Source: Bacillus sp. SKDU12 (GTDB lineage Bacteria > Bacillota > Bacilli > Bacillales > Bacillaceae). Taken from it: a DNA stretch of 64,000 bases. The stretch is taken from contig NZ_MSRC01000003.1 of the NCBI RefSeq assembly GCF_010093085.1, forward strand, positions 124,001-188,000. The letters are read 5' to 3'. Positions within the stretch are counted from its first letter, which is position 1; every line of letters starts with the position of its first letter. A program made the position numbers and the translations under genes. The notes under the pieces are model-generated. The model was not told where the DNA came from, made no database searches, and worked only from the letters and a program-made list of their open reading frames with translations. Shown one piece after another: positions 10,749 to 19,576 of the stretch.

Positions 10749-11186
10749 ATGACAGAAAAATCACTGAAGTTATTTATCGTGCTGTCGCGCGCATATCGGT
10801 CTATTAACGATCATATGAATAAGCATATTCATAAGCACGGACTGAATCCGACTGAATTTGCTGTGCTCGAGCTGCTGTATCATAAAGGTGATCAGCCGCT
10901 GCAGCAGATAGGAGACAAAATTCTTTTGGCTAGCGGGAGCATCACTTATGTTGTAGATAAGCTGGAACAAAAAGAACTCCTCATTCGGAAAGCGTCACCT
11001 ACAGACAGACGAGTGACATTTGCACAAATCACTGAAAAAGGCACCAGTCTTTTGGATGATATTTTTCCTAGTCATGCTGCTGAAATTGCTGAAATGATCA
11101 GCGTATTAAGCGAAGAAGAGGTAGAGATGTGCACGGAAATGTTAAAAAGAGTAGGATTAAACGCAAAACAGTTTTATAATAAGTAA
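10749..11186 (+). CDS. mhqR: MarR-family repressor MhqR
   Basis: A 145-residue winged-helix MarR regulator. The HTH/wing region is residues about 40-95 (LQQIGDKILLASGSITYVVDKLEQKELLIRK fits helix-turn-helix plus wing, followed by the usual DRR turn). By homology it represses genes for quinone and diamide detoxification elsewhere in the genome. ATGATTGAGAC precedes the ATG; the ribosome site is weak. No target gene lies next to it here, and it ends at a bidirectional terminator shared with motB. Confidence 0.85.
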   Translation: MTEKSLKLFIVLSRAYRSINDHMNKHIHKHGLNPTEFAVLELLYHKGDQPLQQIGDKILLASGSITYVVDKLEQKELLIRKASPTDRRVTFAQITEKGTSLLDDIFPSHAAEIAEMISVLSEEEVEMCTEMLKRVGLNAKQFYNK

Positions 11187-11225
11187 AAAAAGGAAGCCTG
11201 ATATGTCACAAGGCTTCCTTTTTTA
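11185..11225. terminator. Bidirectional terminator between mhqR and motB
   Basis: Inverted repeat AAAAAAGGAAGCC/GGCTTCCTTTTTT with T tracts on both strands. Confidence 0.88.
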
Positions 11226-12011
11226 CTATTTTTCATTTGTTTCCGCTGCGCCTCTCGGTAAGATGAGAACTTCAACGCGTCGGTTTTTGCCTCGGCCTTC
11301 CGCAGTTTTGTTGGAAGCCACCGGTTTATACTCCCCGTAGCCCTTAGCACTGAACACTTTTGCGTCGAGCTTAGGGTTTTCAATCAGAAGCCCCATAAAG
11401 TTTACCGCTCTCATGACACTTAAATGCCAGTTTGATTGGAATTCAGAGTTTTTAATTGGCATATTATCAGTATGTCCGCTGATAATGATATTTCTCGGCG
11501 GATTAATCACAAGAAGGTTGGATATCTCTTGTGCAAGCGAAACATCTTCCTTACGGATGGTTGCTTTCCCAGAATCAAAGAAGATGCTGTCTTTAATCGT
11601 AATGAGAAGGCCTTCACTAGTCATCTTTGTTTCCAGCTGATGTTCCAGCTTTTTATCTTTGATGAATTTGTCCACCTGGCTTTTTACACTTTGAAGTTCT
11701 TTTTGATCAGCAGCTTTTTCTTTTTCTTTCTTGTTTTTCTCTTTCTCTTCTTTATCCTTTTGAACTTGATCAATTCCGTTTTTCTCTTCTTCAGGAGGGG
11801 TGGCACTGGAATAGTCCATTACACCGGTGCCGCCTGTAAAGACTTCATTAAATGATTTTGAAAGCATCTTAAATTTAGCTACGTCAATTGAGCTGCTCGC
11901 ATACAACACGATAAATAATGCCAGGAGAAGAGTTAGGATGTCGGCATATGGAACGAGCCATGATTCATCAACGTGTTCGTCCTCATGCTTCTTCTTCTTT
12001 TTTCTCGCCAT
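11226..12011 (-). CDS. motB: Flagellar stator protein MotB
   Basis: Proton-driven stator subunit anchoring the motor to peptidoglycan. The single membrane segment (about 17-38) carries the essential proton-binding D24 (PYADILTLLLALF). A charged, lysine- and glutamate-rich linker (about 75-115) leads to a C-terminal OmpA-like domain with GHTDNMPI and NRRVEVLI. The frame is open eight codons upstream, but ATG 12011 is preferred: GGAGAGG precedes it and the product is the usual 261 residues. It overlaps the end of motA by 29 bp. Confidence 0.96.
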   Translation of the reverse strand: MARKKKKKHEDEHVDESWLVPYADILTLLLALFIVLYASSSIDVAKFKMLSKSFNEVFTGGTGVMDYSSATPPEEEKNGIDQVQKDKEEKEKNKKEKEKAADQKELQSVKSQVDKFIKDKKLEHQLETKMTSEGLLITIKDSIFFDSGKATIRKEDVSLAQEISNLLVINPPRNIIISGHTDNMPIKNSEFQSNWHLSVMRAVNFMGLLIENPKLDAKVFSAKGYGEYKPVASNKTAEGRGKNRRVEVLILPRGAAETNEK

Positions 12012-12795
12012 TTTGCGCCTCTCCTTGTTCTGCAAATTTCAAGCGGTCCTTCGCAGGAAGATACATTAAAAGTTTTTGTTCGATGACTTTCGGTGCCTGT
12101 CCTTCTAAAACGGATAAAACACCTTCAATCATGACTTCACGCAGTTTTACTTCTTGTTTTGATTTGCGTTTTAATTTGTTTGCGAAAGGATGCCATAATA
12201 CATATCCCGTAAAGATACCGAGAAGGGTGGCAACAAAGGCAGCGCTTATGGCGTGGCCAAGCTCATCTGTATTGTCCATATGAGAGAGGGCGGCAATCAA
12301 TCCGATTACAGCACCGAGCACGCCAAGTGTCGGCGCGTAAGTTCCTGCCTGTGTGAAAATTGCGGCTCCGGTTTGGTGCCTGTCTTCCATCGCTTCGACT
12401 TCCTCAGTCATGATATCTCTGATAAATTCTGCACTTTGCCCGTCAACAGCCATGCTGAGCCCGTTTTTCAGGAAAGCGTCATCTACATCCTCAATGCTTG
12501 CTTCTAAAGCAAGCAGACCCTCGCGGCGTGCAAGCTGGGCCCATTCAGAGAACTTAGGAATGAGCTCCTCTATTGTGAGCTGCTTGTTTTCTTTAAATAA
12601 CACTTTGAACAGCGCCGGCACTTTTTTAATTTCTTTTGTTGGGAACGCAATAACGACTGCTGAGATTGTCCCAGCGATAATAATTAAAATGGCAGCTGGG
12701 TTTGCAAGCGCGCTGAAGCTGACGCCTTTCAAAACCATCCCCACGCTCAATGCTACAAAAGCAAGAATAATACCGATTAACGAAGTTTTATCCAT
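11983..12795 (-). CDS. motA: Flagellar stator protein MotA
   Basis: Stator subunit with four membrane segments (about 4-22, 31-50, 150-168, 182-200) and a large cytoplasmic loop between the second and third that contacts the rotor. The open frame runs 77 codons further upstream through the promoter, but the ATG at 12795 gives the known 270-residue protein MDKTSLIG and lies downstream of the SigmaD-like promoter. The ribosome site is weak (GGATTTGGTG). The acidic tail ends GEKKEEEA and overlaps motB. Confidence 0.95.
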   Translation of the reverse strand: MDKTSLIGIILAFVALSVGMVLKGVSFSALANPAAILIIIAGTISAVVIAFPTKEIKKVPALFKVLFKENKQLTIEELIPKFSEWAQLARREGLLALEASIEDVDDAFLKNGLSMAVDGQSAEFIRDIMTEEVEAMEDRHQTGAAIFTQAGTYAPTLGVLGAVIGLIAALSHMDNTDELGHAISAAFVATLLGIFTGYVLWHPFANKLKRKSKQEVKLREVMIEGVLSVLEGQAPKVIEQKLLMYLPAKDRLKFAEQGEAQNGEKKEEEA

Positions 12796-12836
12796 AGTTT
12801 TCACCAAATCCTTTTTTACTAGCTTGTCTATGGTTA

Positions 12837-12863
12837 ATATCGGTTTTGGTGTCAGGAACTTTA
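12837..12863 (-). promoter_or_regulatory. SigmaD promoter of motA-motB
   Basis: On the minus strand TAAA (12860-12863), exactly 15 bp, then ACCGATAT (12837-12844): a 4/4 and 7/8 match to the SigmaD consensus TAAA-N15-GCCGATAT, about 40 bp before the motA start. Confidence 0.85.
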
Positions 12864-13088
12864 GGGAGATTGTGAATTTGTTCATGAAAAATTCAAGGAA
12901 GAGGTATAGAAGGGAGAAATAAACAATAGCGGCTTTCCAAAATTGAAATTGGCATTTTGCTTGCAAGCTGTTCTTCAGACGGTTTCTATTTAATAATAGA
13001 AATAAATATCCACTATTTAGAAACATGTGCCATCCCGCGAAGAAAAGAAATATTTTGAGGGAACGAATGGTATGTTCCAGAAATGTAC

Positions 13089-13119
13089 AAAAAAAGCGGC
13101 TTCCTAAAAGGAAACCGCT
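13089..13119 (-). terminator. Terminator after clpE
   Basis: On the minus strand AGCGGTTTCC TTTTA GGAAGCCGCT and a run of seven T, just after the clpE stop. Confidence 0.88.
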
Positions 13120-13124
13120 GCATC

Positions 13125-15224
13125 TTATTTTGCTTGTACTTTGATTGTACGATCTTCTGCGGTCACATGAAACCTTGTGATTTCACTATTGTCAAGCAGC
13201 AGATCGGTCATTTTATCTTCAATCTGTTCTTGGATGGTTCTTCTAAGCGGACGTGCGCCGAATGAAGGGTGGTAGCCCAGCTCAGCGATTGTTTCTTTCG
13301 CTTCGTCTGTCACGCTCAAGCTGATGCCGCGTTCTGCCAATGTTTCTTCAAGTTCTCCAAGTAGCAGGCTGACGATTTTTACCAGATGTTCTTTTTCCAG
13401 TGAGCTGAACTCAATGATGCTGTCAAAACGATTGAGAAACTCTGGTTTAAAGAACATGCTCAGTGAATCTATCAATGTTTGTTCTTCGATGACACTGTCA
13501 TCTGATTGGAAACCGACTTTTATTTGTTTTTCGCCGGTACCCGCATTGCTTGTCATAATAATCACAGTGTCTTTAAAGCTTACAGTTCTCCCTTGGCTGT
13601 CTGTCAGACGGCCGTCTTCCATAATTTGCAGGAACATATGCTGAACATCAGGGTGTGCTTTTTCAATTTCATCCAATAGCACGATGCTGTATGGGTTTCG
13701 GCGCACTTTTTCTGTTAATTGCCCAGCTTCCTCATGACCGACATATCCAGGCGGTGAACCGATGAGTTTAGATACGGCGTGTTTCTCCATGTATTCGCTC
13801 ATATCAAGACGAATGATAGCATCTTTTGTACCGAATAATTCATCTGCAAGTGTTTTGGAAAGCTCTGTTTTTCCTACGCCGGTAGGACCGACAAAGAGAA
13901 AGGAGCCGACTGGTCTGTTTTTGGCTTTTAATCCGGCGCGGCTTCGTCTTACCGCTTTTGCCACTTTTTGAACAGCGGTTTCTTGTCCGATCACCCGTTC
14001 TTGAAGTTTTGCTTCAAGCTTTTTCATTTTCGTTTGTTCGTCTGCCTGCAGTTTGCCGACAGGGATGCCGGTTTTTTGCTCAACAATATCTTGAATCTGC
14101 TCAGCTTCTACAGTGACATCGGAATGAGCGGAAGAGCTGTTCCGTTTTTTCTCCAATGCGATTTCTTCATCACGGAGTTTTGCAGCCAGTTCATAATTTT
14201 CTTCTTCAAGTGCTTTTGTTTTTTCAGCTTCAATCGCTGTTAAGCGTTCAGCGGCATCTTCATCACTCACCTCATCAATTAATAGGTTAGCTTTTGAACC
14301 TGCTTCATCTAATAAGTCAATTGCTTTATCCGGCAGATGCCTGTCCTGAATGTAGCGGGATGATAAAGTCACACATGCTTTGATTGCTTCATCACTGAAT
14401 CTCACGCCATGATAGGCTTCGTATTTGTCTTTGATCCCTTGCAGAATGAGGACGGCCTGTTCAATTGAAGGCTCTTGCACCATGACAGGCTGAAAACGTC
14501 TTTCCAGTGCTGCATCTTTTTCAATTTGTCGGTACTCTTTGAGTGTTGTCGCACCGATGACTTGCAGCTCGCCTCTGGCAAGGGCAGGCTTGAGAATATT
14601 GCCCGCGTCCATTGATCCTTCTGCAGATCCTGCGCCAACGAGAAGATGAATCTCATCAATAAACAGAATGACGTTTTTTCGTTCTTTCAGCTCAGTAATC
14701 AGCTGTTTCATTCTCTCTTCAAATTGTCCTCTGATCCCTGTGTTTGCAACAAGGGAGGCAACATCAAGCAAGTACAGCTCTTTGTTTTTCAGTTTGTTTG
14801 GAACATCACCTTCAGCAATTTTCAAGGCGAGTCCTTCGGCGATGGCGGTTTTCCCTACACCGGGCTCCCCGATAAGAACCGGGTTGTTTTTGTTGCGGCG
14901 ATTTAGAATTTCGATCACTCGCGCAACTTCTTCGTCACGGTCGATGACGGGGTCAATAAGACCGGCTTTTGCCCCATTTGTTATATTTTGAGCCAGCTCA
15001 TCAAGCAATCCCTTTTTCTCGCTTTGTTTTGCTGCGCTTTGTTCTTTAGGCTGGAATGCCTGTTCAAACGGAAATCCGAAAGATTGAGGACCCATGCTCA
15101 TTGAAGGTTTACGGGTCAATTCGTTATAGCAAGTTTCACATAGAACCATATGTTTATGAACGGAATTTATTTGCATGTTAAGGCGAATCGTCGCTTCGTT
15201 TTGATGACAATGTTGACAACGCAT
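13125..15224 (-). CDS. clpE: ATP-dependent Clp protease ATPase ClpE
   Basis: Hsp100 unfoldase (699 residues) that partners ClpP in heat-damaged protein removal. N-terminal zinc finger C3-C6 and C29-C32; first AAA+ domain with Walker A GEPGVGKT and Walker B VILFIDE; a UVR-like coiled segment ([15 protein letters not shown]); second AAA+ with GPTGVGKT, then a ClpP-type C-terminus. The frame opens 33 codons earlier, but ATG 15224 has GGAGG 9 bp upstream and begins MRCQHCHQ. Odd: residue 95 is Asp in DPVIDRDEE, where Hsp100 proteins have Gly (DPVIGRDEE). Regulated by CtsR (operators at 15292-15454). Confidence 0.96.
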   Translation of the reverse strand: MRCQHCHQNEATIRLNMQINSVHKHMVLCETCYNELTRKPSMSMGPQSFGFPFEQAFQPKEQSAAKQSEKKGLLDELAQNITNGAKAGLIDPVIDRDEEVARVIEILNRRNKNNPVLIGEPGVGKTAIAEGLALKIAEGDVPNKLKNKELYLLDVASLVANTGIRGQFEERMKQLITELKERKNVILFIDEIHLLVGAGSAEGSMDAGNILKPALARGELQVIGATTLKEYRQIEKDAALERRFQPVMVQEPSIEQAVLILQGIKDKYEAYHGVRFSDEAIKACVTLSSRYIQDRHLPDKAIDLLDEAGSKANLLIDEVSDEDAAERLTAIEAEKTKALEEENYELAAKLRDEEIALEKKRNSSSAHSDVTVEAEQIQDIVEQKTGIPVGKLQADEQTKMKKLEAKLQERVIGQETAVQKVAKAVRRSRAGLKAKNRPVGSFLFVGPTGVGKTELSKTLADELFGTKDAIIRLDMSEYMEKHAVSKLIGSPPGYVGHEEAGQLTEKVRRNPYSIVLLDEIEKAHPDVQHMFLQIMEDGRLTDSQGRTVSFKDTVIIMTSNAGTGEKQIKVGFQSDDSVIEEQTLIDSLSMFFKPEFLNRFDSIIEFSSLEKEHLVKIVSLLLGELEETLAERGISLSVTDEAKETIAELGYHPSFGARPLRRTIQEQIEDKMTDLLLDNSEITRFHVTAEDRTIKVQAK

Positions 15225-15291
15225 TTGCCAAAACCTCCTTAAAAATTTGATCTTCTTTGACCAATGATTGTGAATAAAAAGGCCGTTTGAT

Positions 15292-15308
15292 TTTGACCTT
15301 CTTTGACT
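15292..15308 (-). promoter_or_regulatory. CtsR operator, proximal, at clpE
   Basis: Direct heptads TTTGACC-N3-TTTGACT on the plus strand (AGTCAAA-N3-GGTCAAA on minus), the CtsR pattern. A -10 TATACT (minus, 15312-15317) with TTGAGA 16 bp upstream (15334-15339) lies just in front. Confidence 0.85.
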
Positions 15309-15366
15309 ATAAGTATACGCCAAACATATTGGTTCTCAAAACAATATGCTCAGATCAGTCTGACTA

Positions 15367-15383
15367 TTTGACTAACTCTGACC
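15367..15383 (-). promoter_or_regulatory. CtsR operator, middle, at clpE
   Basis: Heptads TTTGACT-N3-TCTGACC on the plus strand; an extra heptad TCTGACT (15359-15365) lies one base before it. Confidence 0.7.
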
Positions 15384-15430
15384 AATGGCTTTTGAAAAAA
15401 GGTTGGTTTAGTTGGCCAACTTTGATTATT

Positions 15431-15459
15431 AGTATACTCTGACCTTCTTTGACTTTCAA
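15431..15459 (-). promoter_or_regulatory. clpE distal SigmaA promoter with CtsR operator in its spacer
   Basis: On the minus strand -35 TTGAAA (15454-15459), a 17-bp spacer, -10 TATACT (15431-15436). The spacer is filled exactly by the heptad pair TCTGACC-N3-TTTGACT (15438-15454, plus strand), so CtsR binding should block polymerase. Confidence 0.85.
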
Positions 15460-15590
15460 GTCTTTTGCACATCATATTTTTGATTGGTTTACACAGTAAA
15501 ACATGTTTTCTTCGTCTTTTCAAGGAACTCGTCTCATAGGGTATAAAAAGGCATATATGGACAAAACTGCGGTTCGTTCGGAGGGGAGAA

Positions 15591-16634
15591 ATGGAACAAT
15601 CTAAAGGGTCTGCAAATCAGCTTGCTTTTGTGTATGTGGGCACAGTAGTCGGAGCTGGATTTGCGACCGGCAGGGAAATTGTTGAATTTTTTCTGAAGTT
15701 CGGCTGGTTTGGCTTATTTGGTATTATCGTCAGCGGCGGAATGTTTACGTTTCTTGGTGCTAAGCTGATGATTATTTCTAAGCGAATCAACGCCAAGTCC
15801 TATCAAGAAATGAACATTTTTTTATTCGGGGCGACGGCTGGGCGGATTATCAATGTATTTATGCTGTTTATTCTCCTTGGAGTAACGTCTGTCATGCTTT
15901 CTGGAGCAGGGGCGCTTTTTGAAGAACAGCTGGGAATGTCCGCTCAGATTGGGATGCTGATGACAGTCGGATTGAGCTTAATTGTAATGACGAAAGGAGT
16001 AAAAGGCATTTTTGGTGTCAATGTGTTTGTTGTTCCTCTTTTGATCATCTTTTCTTTGATTGTGGTGGCTGACTCTTTTATTTTCAGTGAATCGCGAAAC
16101 GCAGCTCAGTGGGTTTGGCCGCACCGCTGGGACTGGCTGCTGTCAGCATTTTCTTACGGTGCTTTGAATTTATCGCTTGCTCAAGCGGTTTTGGTTCCGC
16201 TTGCGAATGAAATGCCATCTGAAAAATTGATTAAAAAAGGCGCTTTAATCGGAGGCATGATGCTGACGATTGTCCTATCTGCAAGTTTTCTGTCTTTGTC
16301 GACTCTCCCGAATGTATTTTTGTATGATATACCGATGGCTCAAGTGGTTTTTCTCTTTGCGCGCTCTGTCCATTTGATCTATTTGCTTATTATTTTCGGT
16401 GAAGTATTCACATCAGTGATCGGCAATCTATATGGATTGGAAAAGCAAGTACAGAGCTTTTTGCCGATAAAAAGCAAATATATCTTTGCAGCCATTATGA
16501 TTACTGCTTATGTCACGAGCCAAATTGGATATGGTAAGCTGATTTCAACTATTTATCCTTTGTTTGGCTATGTGAGTCTGGCCTTTATCGGCGCCTTGAT
16601 TTGTAAAAAGGCTCCCCGGCAGCGAAGTTTGTAA
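15591..16634 (+). CDS. ykvI: YkvI, predicted inner-membrane transporter
   Basis: A 347-residue, very hydrophobic protein with about ten membrane segments, starting AFVYVGTVVGAGFATGREIVEFF, a glycine-rich first helix of the kind found in amino acid/polyamine/organocation transporters (LeuT fold). GAGGGGAG precedes the ATG. Substrate is unknown. It lies between the divergent clpE control region and the preQ1 riboswitch; no strong terminator was found directly after it, so some read-through into the riboswitch leader is possible. Confidence 0.85.
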   Translation: MEQSKGSANQLAFVYVGTVVGAGFATGREIVEFFLKFGWFGLFGIIVSGGMFTFLGAKLMIISKRINAKSYQEMNIFLFGATAGRIINVFMLFILLGVTSVMLSGAGALFEEQLGMSAQIGMLMTVGLSLIVMTKGVKGIFGVNVFVVPLLIIFSLIVVADSFIFSESRNAAQWVWPHRWDWLLSAFSYGALNLSLAQAVLVPLANEMPSEKLIKKGALIGGMMLTIVLSASFLSLSTLPNVFLYDIPMAQVVFLFARSVHLIYLLIIFGEVFTSVIGNLYGLEKQVQSFLPIKSKYIFAAIMITAYVTSQIGYGKLISTIYPLFGYVSLAFIGALICKKAPRQRSL

Positions 16635-16743
16635 CAGACATATATGAGGGAAGCCAGCTGCTGACTTTTGTATTGTCAAGAAAAACAACATTATGGTAAG
16701 ATAGCAGAAGTGAAAAATTGAAGAAAATCCGTGCGATAGCGGG

Positions 16744-16812
16744 AGAGGTTCTAGCTACACCCTCTATAAAAAACTAAGGACGAGCTGTATCCTTGGATAC
16801 GGCCTTTTTTAT
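16744..16812 (+). promoter_or_regulatory. preQ1-I riboswitch and terminator upstream of queC
   Basis: The aptamer (16744-16779) has the class I features: stem AGAGG...CCTCT, loop GTTCTAGCTACA, an A-rich tail and the CTAAGG 3' strand. The expression platform is a hairpin with arms GCTGTATCC/GGATACGGC followed by TTTTTT (16784-16812). PreQ1 binding is expected to end transcription of the queuosine precursor genes. Confidence 0.95.
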
Positions 16813-16821
16813 GTTTTTCTA

Positions 16822-16848
16822 GAGCACCTTCCGAAAGGTGTTTTTTTG
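16822..16848 (+). terminator. Second terminator-like hairpin before queC
   Basis: GCACCTT CCG AAAGGTG followed by seven T, 10 bp after the riboswitch terminator and 60 bp before queC. Confidence 0.65.
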
Positions 16849-16909
16849 TGTGAATCAGTTGTAGCGATGTCTCTCGCCGACGTTTTTATTGCGGAGAAGG
16901 AGAGGAAAC

Positions 16910-17569
16910 ATGAAAAAAGAAAAAGCAATTGTCGTATTTAGCGGCGGTCAAGACAGCACCACCTGCTTACTGTGGGCTTTGAAAGAATTTGAAGAAGTCG
17001 AAACAGTGACTTTTCATTATAATCAGCGTCATTCACAGGAAATTGACGTGGCAAAATCCATTGCGGAAAAACTTGGTGTGAAAAACCACTTGCTTGATAT
17101 GTCATTGTTAAATCAGCTTGCACCGAATGCCTTGACAAGAAATGATATTGAGATAGAAGTAAAAGACGGCGAACTGCCATCTACATTTGTTCCAGGCCGC
17201 AATTTGGTATTCTTATCCTTTGCGTCTATCCTCGCGTACCAAATTGGAGCGCGCCATATTATTACAGGAGTTTGCGAAACAGACTTCAGCGGTTATCCCG
17301 ACTGCCGTGATGAATTTGTGAAATCTTGCAATGTAACGGTAAACCTGGCGATGGAGAAGCCGTTTGTGATTCATACGCCTCTCATGTGGCTTAATAAGGC
17401 AGAAACGTGGAAGCTTGCAGATGAGCTTGATGCGCTTGATTTTGTAAAGAACAACACGCTGACATGCTATAACGGCATCATCGCAGACGGCTGCGGAGAA
17501 TGTCCGGCATGCCATCTTCGCTCAAGAGGATATGAAGAATATATGGCGATGAAAGGAGAACGTGCTTAA
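16910..17569 (+). CDS. queC: 7-cyano-7-deazaguanine (preQ0) synthase
   Basis: ATP-dependent ligase that turns 7-carboxy-7-deazaguanine into preQ0 in queuosine synthesis. The PP-loop FSGGQDSTT is at residues 10-18, and the zinc cysteines are near the C-terminus in [19 protein letters not shown]. The frame is open seven codons earlier, but ATG 16910 lies 5 bp after AAGGAGAGG and gives 219 residues. First gene of queC-D-E-F, controlled by the preQ1 riboswitch; it overlaps queD by 8 bp. Confidence 0.96.
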   Translation: MKKEKAIVVFSGGQDSTTCLLWALKEFEEVETVTFHYNQRHSQEIDVAKSIAEKLGVKNHLLDMSLLNQLAPNALTRNDIEIEVKDGELPSTFVPGRNLVFLSFASILAYQIGARHIITGVCETDFSGYPDCRDEFVKSCNVTVNLAMEKPFVIHTPLMWLNKAETWKLADELDALDFVKNNTLTCYNGIIADGCGECPACHLRSRGYEEYMAMKGERA

Positions 17570-18011
17570 ATTGTTATCTCAAATTTATCCGCAGGTCCAG
17601 CATCCTTATTCATTTGAACTGAATAAGGACATGCACATCTCAGCTGCTCATTTTATTCCCCGGGAAAGTGCGGGGGCATGCAGCAGGGTTCATGGGCATA
17701 CGTATACCGTAAATATCACTGTTGCCGGCGACGAACTTGACGATTCCGGCTTCCTTGTCAATTTCAGCCTGCTCAAAAAGCTTGTGCACGGAAACTATGA
17801 TCATACGCTTTTAAATGATCATGAAGATTTTTCTCAGGATGACCGATATTCGCTGCCGACAACTGAAGTTGTGGCAAAAACGATTTATGACAACGTACAG
17901 GCTTATTTAGACACATTGGAGAATAAACCGAGCTGTGTACAGGTGTTTGTCCGTGAAACACCGACAAGTTATTGTGTCTACCGTCCGAAAAAGGGTGGTT
18001 TGAATGGCTAA
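17562..18011 (+). CDS. queD: 6-carboxy-5,6,7,8-tetrahydropterin synthase
   Basis: PTPS-family enzyme converting dihydroneopterin triphosphate to 6-carboxytetrahydropterin, the first queuosine-specific step. Zinc histidines are visible as AAHFIP and VHGHTY; the catalytic region includes YDHTLLND and [11 protein letters not shown]. The GTG at 17562 follows AAAGGAG by 3-4 bp; the gene overlaps queC and queE by 8 bp each. Length 149 residues. Confidence 0.94.
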   Translation: MLKLLSQIYPQVQHPYSFELNKDMHISAAHFIPRESAGACSRVHGHTYTVNITVAGDELDDSGFLVNFSLLKKLVHGNYDHTLLNDHEDFSQDDRYSLPTTEVVAKTIYDNVQAYLDTLENKPSCVQVFVRETPTSYCVYRPKKGGLNG

Positions 18012-18735
18012 AGGAATTCCTGTATTAGAAATTTTCGGCCCGACGATTCAAGGGGAAGGCATGGTGATCGGACAGAAAACAATGTTCGTCCGGACTGCTG
18101 GCTGTGATTATTCATGCAGCTGGTGTGATTCCGCCTTCACTTGGGATGGGTCTGCTAAAAAAGATATTCGCTGGATGACGGCTGAGGAGATTTTGGCAGA
18201 GCTTAAAGACATCGGGGGAGAAGCGTTTTCTCACGTAACGATCTCAGGCGGCAACCCTGCGCTGTTAAAACAGCTCGATGCTTTTATCGAACTGCTGAAG
18301 GAAAACAACATCCGTGCAGCGCTTGAAACTCAAGGGACCATTTATCAGGATTGGTTTACGCTAATTGATGATCTGACAATTTCTCCAAAACCGCCAAGTT
18401 CCAAAATGGTCACGAACTTTCAAAAACTTGACCACATTTTGACTTTACTGAAAGAGAATAACAGACAGCATGCTGTCAGCTTAAAGGTTGTCATTTTTAA
18501 TGATGAAGATTTGGCATTTGCCAAAACGGTGCACAAGCGTTACCCGGGAACCCCGTTTTATTTGCAGGTCGGTAATGATGACGTGCATACGACAGATGAC
18601 CAAACATTGATTGCACATTTGCTTGGAAAATATGAAGCGCTTGTTGATAAGGTAGCAGTTGATGCGGAACTGAATCTGGTTCGAGTGCTTCCGCAGCTGC
18701 ACACCCTGTTATGGGGCAACAAACGAGGCGTATAA
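18004..18735 (+). CDS. queE: 7-carboxy-7-deazaguanine synthase (radical SAM)
   Basis: Radical SAM ring-contraction enzyme of queuosine synthesis. The iron-sulfur cysteines are in [10 protein letters not shown] (Cx3Cx2C, about residues 31-38), and the SAM-binding SGGNPAL motif follows. 243 residues. It starts with an ATG overlapping the queD end, after GGTGG. Third gene in the preQ1-controlled operon. Confidence 0.95.
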   Translation: MAKGIPVLEIFGPTIQGEGMVIGQKTMFVRTAGCDYSCSWCDSAFTWDGSAKKDIRWMTAEEILAELKDIGGEAFSHVTISGGNPALLKQLDAFIELLKENNIRAALETQGTIYQDWFTLIDDLTISPKPPSSKMVTNFQKLDHILTLLKENNRQHAVSLKVVIFNDEDLAFAKTVHKRYPGTPFYLQVGNDDVHTTDDQTLIAHLLGKYEALVDKVAVDAELNLVRVLPQLHTLLWGNKRGV

Positions 18736-18752
18736 TAGAAAGGAAGATGGAT

Positions 18753-19250
18753 ATGATGACTAGAAAAGACTCAGAATTAGAGGGTGTCACACTGCTTGGC
18801 AACCAAGGAACAAATTATTTGTTCGAATATGCGCCGGACGTGCTGGAATCCTTCCCAAATAAACATGTGAACCGTGATTACTTTGTGAAATTTAATTGTC
18901 CTGAATTTACATCTTTATGCCCGAAAACCGGTCAGCCTGATTTTGCAACAATCTACATCAGCTACATTCCTGATGAAAAAATGGTGGAAAGCAAATCATT
19001 AAAGCTGTACCTGTTCAGCTTCAGAAATCACGGTGACTTCCACGAAGACTGCATGAACATCATTATGAACGATTTGATCGAATTAATGGACCCGCGCTAC
19101 ATTGAAGTATGGGGCAAATTTACGCCAAGAGGCGGAATTTCCATTGATCCGTATACAAACTACGGAAAGCCGGGCACGAAGTACGAGAAGATGGCTGAGT
19201 ATCGTATGATGAATCATGACTTGTATCCGGAGACGGTTGATAATCGTTAA
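18753..19250 (+). CDS. queF: preQ0 reductase (NADPH-dependent)
   Basis: Reduces preQ0 to preQ1, the compound sensed by the riboswitch at the head of the operon. The catalytic cysteine is in [12 protein letters not shown] (Cys56 counted from this start) with the catalytic Asp seven residues later; the QueF motif [16 protein letters not shown] follows. Three in-frame ATG codons lie at 18747, 18753 and 18756; 18753 is best spaced (8 bp) behind AAAGGA and gives 165 residues. Confidence 0.95.
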   Translation: MMTRKDSELEGVTLLGNQGTNYLFEYAPDVLESFPNKHVNRDYFVKFNCPEFTSLCPKTGQPDFATIYISYIPDEKMVESKSLKLYLFSFRNHGDFHEDCMNIIMNDLIELMDPRYIEVWGKFTPRGGISIDPYTNYGKPGTKYEKMAEYRMMNHDLYPETVDNR

Positions 19251-19270
19251 TGTAGAGGATATTCTGACCT

Positions 19271-19299
19271 AGACGTGTGTCATCACACGTCTGTTTTTA
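19271..19299 (+). terminator. Terminator after queF
   Basis: AGACGTGTG TCAT CACACGTCT followed by GTTTTTAT, 20 bp after the queF stop. Confidence 0.88.
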
Positions 19300-19358
19300 T
19301 TTAAAGTACCTCAGTTACGCGTTATTGAAATTTGTACACCCTGATTATTTTAAAAAAA

Positions 19359-19440
19359 AGACGAGCGAATTCGGGGGAGAATTCTGCTCGCCGCTTTCTA
19401 ATGAAAAGACGGGATGCTGGATGGCAACTCGTCTGTTTTA
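19359..19440 (+). other. Structured element between queF and ykvR
   Basis: Two mutually exclusive pairings can be read. CGAGCGAATTC (19362-19372) pairs with GAATTCTGCTCG (19379-19390) with one bulged T. Alternatively AGACGAG (19359-19365) pairs with CTCGTCT (19428-19434), which is followed by GTTTTATT. This resembles an attenuator or a nested terminator. The 326-bp gap holds no gene I can support. Confidence 0.4.
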
Positions 19441-19576
19441 TTATAAAATATCGAACGTATGTTTGTAAAGGTGTCTTTTCTAAAGAAATGGTTCACATAA
19501 CTGGTCAGAACTGATTCATTGTAAACATTCGCTAAGGTATGCTAAGATGCATGGACGATAAAGGAGTGATAAGAAA

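Noticed and set aside
11700..11770. Lysine/glutamate-rich low-complexity stretch in motB
   Set aside because: It is the normal charged linker of MotB, not a repeat element or frameshift.
12353..12922. Plus-strand ORF of 189 codons antisense to motA
   Set aside because: Shadow of motA and its leader; low-complexity serine-rich translation, no start signal.
12796..13026. A 77-codon in-frame extension upstream of motA
   Set aside because: It passes through the SigmaD promoter, has no ribosome site, and would add residues unknown in MotA; chance open frame.
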